Position numbers and translations under genes: made by a program. A DNA stretch of 64,000 bases from Manis javanica (taxonomy: Eukaryota; Chordata; Mammalia; Pholidota; Manidae): assembly GCF_040802235.1 (NCBI RefSeq), contig NC_133161.1, positions 105,479,001 to 105,543,000 of the forward strand, read 5' to 3'. The stretch's first letter is position 1; every line of letters begins with the position of its first letter. Below are positions 36,066-48,625 of this stretch, piece by piece. Below the pieces are notes generated by a model, which saw only the letters and a list, made by a program, of their open reading frames with translations, was not told the DNA's origin and made no database searches.

Positions 36066-36333
36066 AAACCTGAAGGGCCCCCACCAGTAAGATGGCAAAC
36101 TTCCGGCTTCTCTTGCAGGGGGGGGGATCCTCGGTTCCCACTGGCACCACCGGAAGCCCAATCACCTCTCGCCCCCCTTCCAATCCCAGCACCTAGCCAA
36201 TAGCCACCAGTCTCGTAGAAGTTAACACCACAATCACCCCATGCCACTTCCTATATAACCCAGCACCTTTCCCTAATAAAGCGGACTTCTCCGGTAAATT
36301 GCTGCTGTGTGTAGCTCCTTTCCTTTCAAAACC
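36066..36333 (+). mobile_element. Short solo LTR (258 bp) with 5-bp target-site duplication
   Basis: The element at 36071-36328 starts TGAAGGG and ends TTTCA (TG...CA), flanked on both sides by aaacc (36066-36070 and 36329-36333). It contains a TATA-like tatataa (36252-36258) and AATAAA (36275-36280), giving a plausible U3-R-U5 order. It is clearly less AT-rich than its surroundings. It is probably a class I-like ERV LTR left after recombination between two LTRs. The family is not known to me. Confidence 0.8.
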
Positions 36334-37599
36334 TACTTCATTATTAAACAAACAATTATTTATCTTGGCAATGGTCCATAAATTGAGCCAAAAAATATGT
36401 CTAGCTTCTAGGCATGTATGTCTTAATTGTATTGTATTTACTATCCTTTCCCAAGGACCACTTTTTATTGTTACACACTGAGCAAGGTACTGAAGAAAAA
36501 ATACTGAGCAAAATAACTCAAATCTTGCACACCCAGAGCTAATAGTCTAGTAGGACAGAAGACTAAAATTACATGTTAATTATTTGATAATTAAAATTAT
36601 CAAAAGATGGGAAATTAAATAAGCAATTACCACGTAGTATGACAGCTTTTATAAGAGAAATATTATATGATTGAGAATCACAGAACAAGTGTATTCTGGT
36701 ATGAAAGGATCAGGAAGGGTATCCTGAGGGGATGTTAACATATTATCTTTATTTTGATTTAGAGTGATCTGGGGGAAAAACAGAAAGAGGGGGAGAAGTA
36801 AAAGAGATATTGCACAGAGAAAGAAAATGTCCTGTGCTGACAAAGCATAAGATGTGGGCAGGAATCTCATCATGAAAGGTGTCCTAAGCCATTATAGAAA
36901 TTATTCCAGTTTTGAATAGTGACACTTTCCGAATTGTAGTTTCAGAAACTCCCTATTACTAGAGAGGGGGAAGAAATGGAGCAGTTAAGAGTCGAGCAAG
37001 ACAATCACATTCAGAGGTGGTCTAGCAATCCAGGCAAGGGATTGTAGTGACAGGTGTTGAAGATAAGGTTTGAAATTCAAGAAATAATAGCCAGTAAAAT
37101 CAACTGTACTTGTTGACATTCATGTTTCCTGCAGTTAAATAAAAAGTTAAGCAACAAGAAATTCAAAACCATTATCATTGAACTGACATCATTAAACATT
37201 CATTTCACCAACCTCAAATGGCCCTTTATGATGCCTGTAACTATAATTTTTGTAGTAATAATACAAAGTTATTACTTTCCTAGTTGAAGTGTCTATTACT
37301 ATTTCAAAATTTTATCAGCTTCCTCAAACCTTCAACTCAAGAGTTTCCCTTTTAGGAAGTGGAAATACCCTCTATTTTCACTCTGAATATTAAATAGAAA
37401 CTATCAAAAGAAAAGCTCATCCAAGTTTCTATCGCCAAACACACAAACATACCTGAATGACTGAAGTTAGAGAGGGCAGGTTTATCAGTTAAGAATTAAA
37501 TTTTGCTCAGTGATGAAACTCCCCACATCATAATACCTTAGGCAAGATTGAACTTCATCTGTCTGTAAACAATGTCTAGATCTAAATAAATGAGAACAC
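36334..37599. other. Gene-free stretch
   Basis: No gene or certain repeat is seen. Around 36490-36900 the text resembles an old mammalian dispersed repeat that I cannot name. Confidence 0.35.
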
Positions 37600-38660
37600 T
37601 GTCGTTTCTATTGAATGGAAAACAAATTAATGGATCTATGCAATTGTGATCAAGATGTCAAAATGTCATTTGTGGTAATTGATGAGCTGATTTGAGATTT
37701 CTTTTGGGAATTTTTGAACATAAAAATAACAAAGATTAAAAAAAGAAGAGAAATGAAGACTTGATCTACTAAATATATTAAGACAGTATAAAAAAGTTTA
37801 AGGTCATCACATTAACATGATTACAAATGGACAAATTAAATTAAAATAGAGAATCTAGAAATCTTCCTGTGTATATATGGACTTTTACATGCATCAATGA
37901 TTTGATTTCAGATAAATGGTCAAAGTAAGATCTTTTCTATCAGTGATAGTTGGTCAATTGACTATCTACATGGAATAAAGGGAAACATAGTCCCTAATTT
38001 AACACAGAAAAAAACCCAGATTGATTATGATCTAAATGTGAGCATTGAAACATTAAAGTTTCTAAAAGATAGTACAGGAGAAAAGCCTTCTAATTTTGAT
38101 ACAGAGAAAGATTGCTTCAACAGGGCACAAAAGCATTACCATGAAGATTGGTAAACTGGATTTCATTAAAATTGAGAAGTTCTATTCACCAAATCACACC
38201 ATTACTTAAGAATGAAAGACAGAATGGAACAGAAAATTGGAACACATATAATGAACAAAAAGTTCATATCCAGAATATATAAAGAGTTACCATAAATAAT
38301 AAGAAAGGCATACTGCTTTTTAAAATGGGCAAAAGACTTTACATTTCACTTCACAAAAGAGAATAAAGGTCAGTAAAAATATGAAGAGATGTTAAATTTC
38401 TTTAATAGTAATGTAATACAAATGGAAAGCACAATGAGATAGAATTACACCCCATTAGAATAGTTAAAATTAAAGAAATTGATATTCCTAAGTGTTGCCC
38501 TGAAGGTGATGCAATATAGAAAAGCTCATATGATTAAGTGTGAGTAGTACCAAATCGGCACTGACAATTTGAAGCACAGTTTGACATATCTATTATGTTT
38601 AAGATGTACTTACATTATGAACTCAAATTCCATTCCCATGTACATATATGACAAGAACTG
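37600..38660 (+). mobile_element. Old sense L1 ORF2 fragment
   Basis: Diverged sense L1 text: 'tctaaatgtgagcattgaaa' (38031-38050), 'agattgcttcaacagggcac' (38110-38129), 'catatccagaatatataaag' (38265-38284), 'aaaatgggcaaaagacttta' (38322-38341), 'cacaatgagatagaattaca' (38430-38449). These blocks correspond in order to the ORF2 C-terminal half of the intact copy. It is full of stops. Confidence 0.65.
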
Positions 38661-38689
38661 TGTATATGTACACTAAAAAAGATGTTGTA

Positions 38690-39250
38690 TTTGTTAGTTT
38701 TCTTTGATGTTTGATATATGAATATACCACAATTTATTTATCTATTCCTCTGTAGATAGACATCTGGTGTATTTCCAGCTGGAGTTACCAAAGGTAATGC
38801 TACTGTGAATATTCTTGCATAAGTCCATATATACAAAACATTGCTTATAAATTCTGACAATTTATCTTTAGATTCTATATTTTCCATAGAAATATAAAAT
38901 ATACAATCATATCAACTACAAATATTGTAACCTTTTTATCCTTACATATTTTATTTCATTTTCTTGACTTAATTCATTAGATAGCACCTCCAGTACAATG
39001 TTGGCAGTATTGAAGATTTTGGGCATCTTTGTCTAACTCTCAAACTCAGAGGTACACATTGCCATTTTGCTGTTAAACATGATATTTAATATTGGTTTTT
39101 AATAGATGTCCTTCATAAGATTAAAGAAGTTCTTTTATATTCCTTGTGTGCTATGGGATTAATTTTACAATAATCATAAGTGGATATTTAATTTTATCAC
39201 ATGTTTATTAATTTATCAAAATGCTTCACTAAATGAGATTCAGGATTTAA
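38690..39250 (-). mobile_element. Old antisense L1 fragment
   Basis: Reverse-strand L1 text: 'aatataccacaatttattta' at 38721-38740, 'ctccagtacaatgttggcag' at 38988-39007, and a 'catgatatttaatattggtt' block at 39078-39097. Together with the preceding sense fragment it forms a head-to-head inverted arrangement, probably two independent insertions or an inverted old L1. Confidence 0.6.
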
Positions 39251-39259
39251 GATGTTAAC

Positions 39260-39862
39260 ATCCAACACTGAAAATGACTTTAAGAGTTTATTTGGCTAGT
39301 TGACTAAAAATTGTATTTAAAAATGGCCTATATTCAATGAGATCCAAATGATGACCTTCCATGATAGAATGTGAGGAAGATATCTAATGGTTTAAGAACA
39401 CAGGAATGTTGTGGATGTGTTATGTGAAACTCAATAACCTTTAACCTATCTCCTGAGAGGGCTCAGAAAACAACCTAATCACTAAGGTATTGCAAATACT
39501 TTAGAAAAATATCACCAGTGCTCATTAGACTGGTTTTATGGGGTCATTCTCCCTAAGGCACCACTGTAATGAGCCTCTTTTCACATGGGAGTGATTACTT
39601 GGTGGCAGTTCTTAGCCCACAAAGGGAAGCAAAATAATATGCCAAAGAAATTCCTGGCAATCAGAGGGCCTTGACTTCCAGGGATGGCTGATTATGGCCA
39701 ATTAATCATGATGGCCCTAAATATTAAATAGATGACTAGTCTTTCAAAATATTACTCAATCTATACAACTGGAGAAGAAAAAAACACTATATCTGATGAG
39801 CAGAAACAAGATTTAGGTCATTACCAGAAAAAAAAAATCCTCTCACCAAATTCCCACAGTTA
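39260..39862. other. Unassigned old repeat-like sequence left of the second L1
   Basis: No gene is seen. The text is mildly conserved-looking and may be internal sequence of an old ERV ('ctaaggcaccactgtaatga' at 39553-39572), but I cannot prove the family. Confidence 0.3.
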
Positions 39863-39876
39863 AAAATGGGATCTCA
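39863..39876. repeat. Left target-site duplication of the second full-length L1
   Basis: aaaatgggatctca recurs exactly at 45803-45816, just after the A-rich tail. Confidence 0.9.
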
Positions 39877-40510
39877 GATGGATTAAAGATGGCGGCATGA
39901 GAGGAGAGATAGAGGCTTCCTCCTAAAACTGGATACAATTAGAAAATTTAATTGGCACAACTAATCCTGAGAGAGCAACAGGAAAGAAGACACGTCAGAC
40001 TGCACACACCTGGAGAAAAGAGCAGACCTCAGCGAACGGGGTAACTACCAGAGCTGTAGCTCCACGGGACCCTCCCCCCTCCCCCACCCCAGCTCACCGG
40101 CAGGAGGAAGAGAAACGGAGCAGGGAGGGAGTGGAAGGCTTGGGACTGCTAAATACCTAGCTCCGGAGATCTGCCCTGGGAGCACAAACCTACATTTCAT
40201 GGTGCTTTCATGAGACTCGCCTGACTACCGGATTGGAAAGTTAATACAGGCAGAGTTCCTGGAGAAACTGGGATTCCAGCCACTTGTGGAAAGCAGGGAT
40301 CCATATCTGGCTGCTCTGGGACAAAAACTAACTTATACCTGTGTGCCCGGCCCACTGGCTTAGGCAGTGGAGACAGGCACAGGAGCCAGGAGGCAGGGAA
40401 CAGCTCTTTCCTACCCCCAGTACCACTCCCCTGCAACCCCCAACATTGCTTCAGGGGCTCAGCTGCTCCAGTATAGAGCTTCTGAACACTAGAGGGTGCC
40501 ATATACAAAC

Positions 40511-41360
40511 ATGAAATGCCGAAGGAACCTTGTCCAGAGTAAAATTGTTAATACAACTCCTGTGAAAGATTTAAATGATATGAACCTCATGACTCTTCCT
40601 GAAAGGGAGTTCAAAATAAAAATAATCAACATCCTAATAGAGGAACAGAAAGACGTCCAAGAACTCAGGAATGAATTTAGGTCAGAGATCCAATTATTGA
40701 AGAAGACGATGGAGGATATTAAAAGCAGGTTGGATATGGTGGAGTAGACAATAAATGAAATAGAAACTAGAGAAGAAGAATACAAAGAAGCTGAGACACA
40801 GAGAGAAAAAAGGATCTCTAAGAATGAAAAAATATTGAGAGAACTATGTGACCAATCCAAGTGGAACAATATTCTCATTATAGGGATCCAGCAGAAGAAG
40901 AGAAAGAGAAAGGGATAGAAAGTGTCTTTGAGGAGGTAGTTGCTGAAAACTTCCCCAATCTGGGGAAGGACATAGTCTCTCAGGCCATGGAGATCCACAG
41001 ATTCCCCCACACAAGGGACCCAAGGAAGACAACACCAAGACACATAGTAATTAAAATGGGAAAGATCAAGGATAAGCTCAGACTGTTAAAAGCAGGCAGA
41101 GGCAGAAATATGATCACATACAAAGGAAAGCCCATCAGACTAACATCAGACTTCTCAGCAGAAACCTTACAGGCCAGAGGGAGTGGTATGATGTATTTAA
41201 TGCCATGAAGCAGAAGGGCCTGGAACCAAGATTACTTTATCGGGTGAGATTATCATTTAAATTTGAAGGAGGGATTAAACAATTTCCAGATAAGCAAAAG
41301 CTGAGAGAGTTTACCTCCCACAAACCATCTCTGCAGTCTATTTTGGAGGGACTGCTATAG
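40511..41360 (+). pseudogene. L1 ORF1 remnant, broken
   Basis: The ATG at 40511 opens 79 codons before TAG at about 40745-40747. The text then continues as ORF1 ('IGIPEEEE'-type region near 40880, 'FPNLGKD' near 40950-40970, 'YKGKPIRLTSDFS' near 41120-41158) with further frameshifts. The coiled coil lacks the 11-residue and 7-residue duplications seen in the intact ORF1 at 15152. Confidence 0.85.
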
Positions 41361-41657
41361 ATGGAAGTGTTCCTAGGGGTGGATAGCTGTCACCAGAGGT
41401 AGGAAAATTATGGTAGGGAGGGTGGAGCAGCTGATTGCAAGGCAAATGCAAAATTAAATTGACTATCCCCAAAGCCAATCAAGGGATAGACAAAAAGTAT
41501 AGAATCTGATACCTAATATATAAAGAATGAAGGAGGAGAAACAGAAAAGAACCTTTAGATTATGTTTGTAACAGCATACTAAGTGAGTTAAGTTAGACTC
41601 TTAGATAGTTAGGAAAGTAACCTGGAACCTTTGGTAACCACGAATCTAAACCCTGAA

Positions 41658-44600
41658 ATGGCAATAAGTACATACCTATTGATAATCACCCTAAATGTAA
41701 ATGGACTGAATGCACCAATCAAAAGACATAGAGTCACTGAATGGATAAAAAAACAAGACCCATCTATATGCTGCTTACAAGAGACTCACCTCATACCCAA
41801 AGACATGTACAGACTAAAAGCCAAGGGATGGAAAAAAGATATTTCATGCAAACAATAGGGAGAAGAAAGCAGGGGTTGCAGTACTAGTATCAGACAAAAT
41901 AGACTTCAAAACAAAGAAAGTAACAAGAGATAAAGAAGGACATTACATAATGATAAAAGGCTCAGTCCAACAAGAGGATATAACCATTCTAAATATAATG
42001 CACCCAACACAGGAGCACCAGCATATGTGAAACAAAGAATTAAAGGAGGAAATAGAATGCAATGCATTCATTTTGGGAGACTCAACACACCATTCACTCC
42101 AAAGGACAGATCCACCAGACAGAAAATAAGTCAGGACACAGAGGCACTGAACAAAACACTAGAACAGATGGACCTAATAGACATCTATAGAGCTCTACAT
42201 CCAAAAGCAACAGGATACACATTCTTCTCAAGTGCACATAGAACATTCTCCAGAATAGACCACATACTAGGCCACAAAAAGAGCCTCAGTAAATTCCAAA
42301 AGATTGAAATCCTACCAACCAACTTTTCAGACCACAAAGGTATAAAACTAGAAATAAATAGTACCAAAAAAGCAAAAAGGCTTACAAACACATAGAGGCT
42401 TAACAACATGCTCTAAATAATCAATGGGTCAATGACCAAATTAAAATGGAGAGCCAGCAATATATGGAAACAAATGACAACAACAACACTAAGCCCCAAC
42501 TTCTGTGGGACGCAGCAAAAGCAGTCTTAGGAGGAAAGTATATAGCAATCCAGGCACACTTAAAGAAGGAAGAACAATCCCAAATGAATAGTCTAATGTC
42601 ACAATTATTGAAATTGGAAAAAGAAAAACAAATGAGGCCTAAGGTCAGGAGATGGAGAGACATAATAAAGATCAGAGAAGAAATAAATAAAATTGAGAAG
42701 AATAAAACAATATAAAAAATTCAATGAAACCAAGAGCTGGTTCTTTGAGAAAATAAACAAAATAGATAAGCCTTTAGCCAGACTTATTAAGAGAAAAAGA
42801 GAGTCAACACACATCAACAGAATCAGAAATGAGAAAGGAAACATCACAACAGACCCAACAGAAATACAAAGAATTATTAGAGACTACTATGAAAACCTAT
42901 ATGCTAAGAAGCTGGAAAACCTAGAAGAAATGGACAACTTCCTAGAAAAATACAACCTTCTAAGACTCACCAAGGAAGAAACACAAAATCTAAACAAACC
43001 AATTACCAGAAAAGAAATTGAAGCAGTAATCAAAAAACTACCCAAGAAAAAAAACCTCTGGGCCAGATGGATTTACCTCGGAATTTTATCAGACATACAG
43101 AGAAGATATAATACCCATTTTCCTTAAAGTTTTCCAAAAAATAGAAGAGGAGGGAATACTCCCAAACTCACTCTATGAAGCCAACATCACCCTAATACCA
43201 AAACCAGGCAAAGATCCCAGCAAAAACGAAAACTACAGACCAATATCCCTGATGAATGTAGATGCAAAAATACTCAATAAAATATTAGCAAACCAAATTC
43301 AAAAATATATCAAAAGGATCATACATCATGACCAAGTGGGATTCATCCCAGGGATGCAAGGATGGTACAACATTCGAAAATCCATCAACTTCATCCACCA
43401 CATCAACAAAAAGAAAGACAAAAACCACATGATCATTCCATAGATGCTGAAAAAGCATTCAACAAAATTCAACATCTATTCATGATAAAAACTCTCAGCA
43501 AAATGGGTATAGAAGGCAAGTTCCACAACATAATAAAGGCCATATACGATAAAACCACAGCCAACATCATACTGAACAGCGAGAAGCTGAAAGCTTTTCC
43601 TCTGAGATCGGGAACAAGACAGGAAGACCCACTCTCCCCACTAACATAGTACTGGAGGTTCTAGCCACGGCAATCAGACAAAACAAAGAAATACAAGGAA
43701 TCCAGATTGGTAAAGAAGTTAAACTGTCACTATTTGCTGATGACATGATATTGTACATAAAAAACCCTAAAGACTCCACTCCAAAACTACTAGAACTGAT
43801 ATCGGAATACAGCAAAATTGCAGGATACAAAATTAACACACAGAAATCTGTGGCTTTCCTATACACTAACAATGAGCCAATAGAAAGAGATATCAGGAAA
43901 ACAATTCCATTCACAATAGCATCAAAAAGAATAAAATACCTAGGAATAAACCTAACCAAAGAAGTGAAAGACTTATACCCTCAAAACTACAAGACACTCT
44001 TAAGAGAAGTTAAAGTGGACACTAACAAATGGAAACTCATCCCATGCTCTTGGCTAGGAAGAATTAATATTGTCAAAATGGCCATCCTGTCCAAAGCAAT
44101 ATACAGATTTGATGCAATCCCTATCAAATTACCAACAACATTCTTCAACGAACTGGAACAAATAGTTCAAAAATTCATATGGAAACACCAAAGACCCAGA
44201 ATAGCCAAAAGCAATCCTGAGAAAGAAGAATAAAGTGGCAGGGATCTCACTCACTCCCCAACTTCAAGCTCTACTACAAAGCCATAGTAATCAAGACAAT
44301 TTGGTACTGGCACAAGAACAGAGCCACAGACCAGTGGAACAGATTAGAGACTTCAGACATTAACCCAAACATATGCGGTCAATTAATATTCGATAAAGGA
44401 GCCATGGACATACAATGGGAAAATGACAGTCTCTTCAACAGATGGTGCTGGCAGAACTGGACAGCTCATGTAAGAGAATGAAACTGGATCACTGTCTAAC
44501 CCCATACACAAAAGTAAATTCAAAATGGATCAAAGACCTGAATGTAAGTCATGAAACCGTAAAACTCTTAGAAAAAAACATAGGCAAAACTCTCTTGGAT

Positions 44601-45436
44601 GTGAACATTAGCGACTTCTTCATGAGTATATCTCCCTGGGCAAGGAAAACAAAAGCAAAAATGAACAAGTGGGACTATATCAAGCTGAAAAGCTTCTGTA
44701 CAGCAAAGGACACCATCAATAGAACAAAAAGGTACCCTAGAGTATGGGAGAATATATTCATAAATGACAGATCTGATAAAGGCTTGACATCCAAAATATA
44801 TAAAGAGCTCACACACCTCAAAAAACAAAAAGCAAATAATCCAATTAAAAAATGGGCAGAGGAGCTGAACAGACAGTTCTCCAAAGAAGAAATTCAGATG
44901 GCCAACAGACACATAAAAAGATGCTCCACATCGCTAGTTATCAGAGAAATGCAAATTAAAACCACAAAGAGATATCACCTCACACCAGTAAGGATGGCCA
45001 CCATCCAAAAGACAGTAACAAATGTTGGCGAGGTTGTGGAGAAAGGGGAACCCTCCTACACTGCTGATGGGAATGTAAATTAGTTCAACCATTGTGGAAA
45101 GCAATATGGAGGTTCCTCAAAATGCTCAAGATAGACATACCATTTGACCCAGGAATTCCACTTCTAGGAATTTACCCTAAGGATGCAGCATTCCAGTTTG
45201 AAAAAGACAGATGCACCCCTACGTTTATCGCTGCACTATTTACAATAGCCAAGATATGGATGCAACCTAAGTGTCCATCAGTAGATGAATGGATAAAGAA
45301 AATGTGGTACATACACACAATGGAATATTATTCAGCCATAAGAAGAAAACAAATCCTATCATTTGCAACAACATGGATGGAGCTAGAGGGTATTATGTTC
45401 AGTGAAATAAGCCAAGCGGAGAAAGACAAATACTAA
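41658..45436 (+). pseudogene. L1 ORF2 remnant, multiple frameshifts
   Basis: From the ATG at 41658 the frame breaks near 41855, 42000, 42080, 42395, 42712, 43060, 43438, 43640, 44215, 44467 and 45050. Recognisable parts are the endonuclease SDH block (about 42327-42335), '[10 protein letters not shown]' (about 43336-43365), FADD-equivalent text (about 43733-43744) and the C-terminus near 45436. It is non-functional. The largest open pieces are 213 codons (44442-45083) and 162 codons (43745-44233). Confidence 0.9.
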
Positions 45437-45802
45437 ATGATTTCACTCATCTGTGGAGTATAAGAACAAAAGGAAAACTGAAGGAACAAAACAGCAGCAG
45501 AATCACAGAACCCAAGAATGGACTAACAGTTACCAAAGGGAAAGAGACTGGGGAGAATGGGAGGGTAAGGAGGGATAAGGGTGGGGAAGAAGAAAGGGAG
45601 TATTATGATTAGCATGTATAATGTTGAGGGTTGGGGAAAGGGGAGGGCTTTGCAATACAGAGAAGACAAGTAGTGATTCTACAGCGTCTTGCTATGCTGA
45701 TGGACAGTGACTATAATGGGGTTTGTGGGGGGGACTTGGGGTAGGGGAGAGCCTAGTAAACATAATGTTCTTCAAAAAAATATAAATAAATAAATTTAAA
45801 AG

Positions 45803-45816
45803 AAAATGGGATCTCA
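45803..45816. repeat. Right target-site duplication of the second full-length L1
   Basis: Exact copy of 39863-39876. Confidence 0.9.
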
Positions 45817-45820
45817 TACA

Positions 45821-46065
45821 TACTGGAGTTATACCAAAGCTTTTTCTCTGACATAACTTCACGCTAGATAGAAGACAGCTAAATCAAATATAGAGCTCTA
45901 GCCCTTGGCCTCCTTCCTACATACATTTCATGAACTGTCTCAGTGCCCTAGGGTATTCTTTTGTTTTCTCATTTTGAACTAACTCTAGTTTTTTCTCTCA
46001 AGTATTAGTTCTTTTTTCCCCCAGATTATAAATGACTGCAAAACACTCCTTTGTTAATGGAGTCT
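45821..46065 (+). repeat. Copy A of a roughly 250-bp homologous pair
   Basis: It matches 48085-48330 in the same orientation. Both begin with tactggag, followed by accaaagct(t/c)tttc, later a 'cattttgaact/ttgttttgaact' block and 'gttcttt..t.cc.ccag/ccaat' blocks. Clear but diverged similarity. The family is unknown. Confidence 0.6.
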
Positions 46066-48084
46066 CTGGGTCTTCTTCAATGAGTACTTTGACACACCAC
46101 TACCTGGGGAACTCTAATGTTACCACAGTTCACCAGATGAAAGACACGGAAATCATACACAGCATCTTGGGTCTGATGAGTCTTCAAATCATCCCTGGGG
46201 CTGTTACCCTTCCTTCTGAATGAATGGTAGGATAAACATACTTAGAAACTTGCAGAACCCTTAGATTGGCTCCTTGACATAGCAAATGAGGCTAAGACTG
46301 GTTTAAGTGATAGCACACTGAACCTACATTTGAGAGGGAAGGAAGTGAAGACAGGAGTAAGATGACATATGCAGAAATGTCAGAGAAGAAATGGGTGGAT
46401 TTTGTGAAATAGTTGACCAACTAATCTTGTGAGAGTAGTGAAGTAAAATAATTAAAAATAAAAGATTTTGATAAGTGATAGGGTCTTTAAATTTATTATT
46501 ATTAGGTAAAACAGTTCTAGGAATGAGGAAATAGAAGTGTGTGGTCGAAGTAGGGTGAACAATACTTTCATTTTATATGAAATTACACTTTGAAATATCA
46601 GTATTTTGAAAGCATCATCCAACTGAAGGTTGAAGTGAGGGATGATGGAAGGTCACAGGTTAGAGATTAAGAGATGAAGTGTTGAGCCCTCAACAAATTA
46701 AGGAGATCATCTGTAAATAAGAAAAGAGATGTGCACTAAGTTGAACAACATGAGCTTGAAGGGTATGTGGGTTAGTTCAAGGTGGAAAAATCAGGTTGGG
46801 AATTTCTGATCTTTAGTTATTTGAAGTGTGATAGCGAAAATGGTCTCCACCATAGGCAAAGATGTTTCTTAGTGGTACGATGTCAGTTGGAGAGAACCAG
46901 GCTTTTATTAAGTATTGAATGTGCAAAAGAAAAAAATTGATGAAGAGGGTGAAGAAGTAGACAAGTTTGTCACCTTAGAAAAGAGAACTCTAAGCCACAG
47001 TAGAGAGAACCAATGGAGAATGTCGGTTAGAGCATAGGAATGAGAGCTCCGAAGAGTAGAAAAGGCTTGCAGTTTCCACAGAGAACCAGTGGATACAACA
47101 TTGGGTCCAATAAAGTCCTCAGGTGGAAAGATTGCAAGAGAATTAGTCCAAATCCAGCTACATATTTTCTTTTGAAACTGTGTTTATTACCCTTTCCCAT
47201 GTTTTTTTCTACCCTTGAATTTCATTGTTCAAGCACTCTGTACCTGCATGCACACACACGCACACCCCTGCCTCTGCTCTCAAAATGGGAAAGTGAACAC
47301 ACTTTTCATACTTGCCAATCAACCCCTCCAAATACACAGCACATTCAGGAAATTGTAAAGACCTCCTTGTCTTTTCCTTCTTAAGCTGCAAAGCAGTTTT
47401 CCAAAGCATAGTTTCCTGTACTCAAGCTCCCTTAACCTAAAGCCTTTCTGCTCCTTCTTAGCAATTACCAAGACTCATTGATGATTCAGCCCAGCCATCA
47501 GGGGCTACTCCCACAGAGCCTGTGGGTCTCTCTCCAAAGTGACTGTGAGCTGACTCCTACTCTCTGAATTTAGAACATTCTGACTTGGGATCAGCTTTTT
47601 CTTTCACCCAACCTCACATATCCTCACAAGTAAATCCTGAGCATTGGGTCTCTTAAATAATCTTTAGCATTGTGCCTTGAAAGTTACCCAGTCATGATCC
47701 TGAACTTGATACTAATTTAAGGGCTTCATATTCCTCTTCAACAAAGGTGGTCATATCGTTTATCACCCAAAGAGGGATGCTTTGAAAGCAAAAGCACACT
47801 TTGTTAATAATTATGGTGAGACAATTGACATGATCCAACACCATTCCAGTGCAATCAAAATATTTTTAACCAACCTAGGACTTGTGTGATGCTCCCTTAA
47901 AAGGCTCAGGAGTCTGAGTTGGGGAAAGCACAAAGTTCTCATGATGGCAGGAATCCCTATCTAAGTTACTGAGCCCTTCCTACTACATCAGACTAATAAA
48001 CTAAGTTTATTAACACACACAATCACTTAAAGCTGTGCATTAACCTGGATTAGTTTTCTTGGAGTTGGTTGGGACCTCTAGGCA
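46066..48084. other. Gene-free stretch between the repeat pair
   Basis: No gene is recognised. A frame at 47040-47384 lacks domain or splice support. GA-rich text at about 46620-47050 resembles old dispersed repeat text. Confidence 0.3.
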
Positions 48085-48330
48085 TACTGGAGTGGGACCA
48101 AAGCTCTTTCCCCAGTATAACTCTGTGCTAGAACATTGCTACATCAGCTATAGAACTCTGACACTTACATTAGGACCCTTTCATAACATCTCATGAATAT
48201 AGCCTCAACATCCTATTGTATTTTTATTTAATCTTGTTTTGAACTCCAGTTTTTCACTCAAATGCTAGTTCTTTATTCCTCCAATACAAATGGTTATAAC
48301 TTACCACCATTTGCCTCTGGAGAATACTTC
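48085..48330 (+). repeat. Copy B of a roughly 250-bp homologous pair
   Basis: Direct-orientation partner of 45821-46065, about 2.26 kb downstream. Together they could be two copies of one old dispersed repeat or LTRs of a decayed element. Confidence 0.6.
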
Positions 48331-48454
48331 CATACATTCCTGGTTAAAAAAAAAAAAAACATCACTATGGTTTAAGGAGACTGCTCTTTTCATTCAGTCT
48401 GAATTTTATAAAACCTTAGCTTCTTCAGGCAACAATAGGGATAAATGACAATAA

Positions 48455-48625
48455 AAATAATTCTTAGCTTTTATTGAACACCTATATATACCTGACATTG
48501 CCCTCACGAAATATAAAACAAGAACTTGTTATTTACAGGAAAACTGGGAGACATCTTGGGAAGATAAGTCCCTTGGTTAAGCACACAAGAAACTAAGCTT
48601 GAACTGAAGAGAAGCTTTAACACAG
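48455..48625 (-). mobile_element. MIR-type SINE (antisense)
   Basis: Reverse-strand MIR text: 'ttattgaacacctatatata' (48471-48490) at the 3' side of the element, then the 'ttatttacaggaaaactggg' block (48529-48548) and 'aagtcccttggttaagcaca' (48566-48585) that match the conserved MIR core in reverse. Diverged, as expected for this ancient family. Confidence 0.55.

Larger units (their letters stand above)
39877..45802 (+). mobile_element. Full-length LINE-1, ORFs broken
   Basis: It starts 'gatggattaaagatggcggc' (YY1-like aagatggcgg at 39886-39895) and has a 5'UTR to about 40510 without monomers, an ORF1 remnant, an ORF2 remnant, a 3'UTR like that of the young L1, and an A/T-rich tail. It is enclosed by 14-bp perfect duplications. 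Its ORF2 text is clearly close to the intact copy, so it is an older relative with many indels. No cargo follows its tail. Confidence 0.9.
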
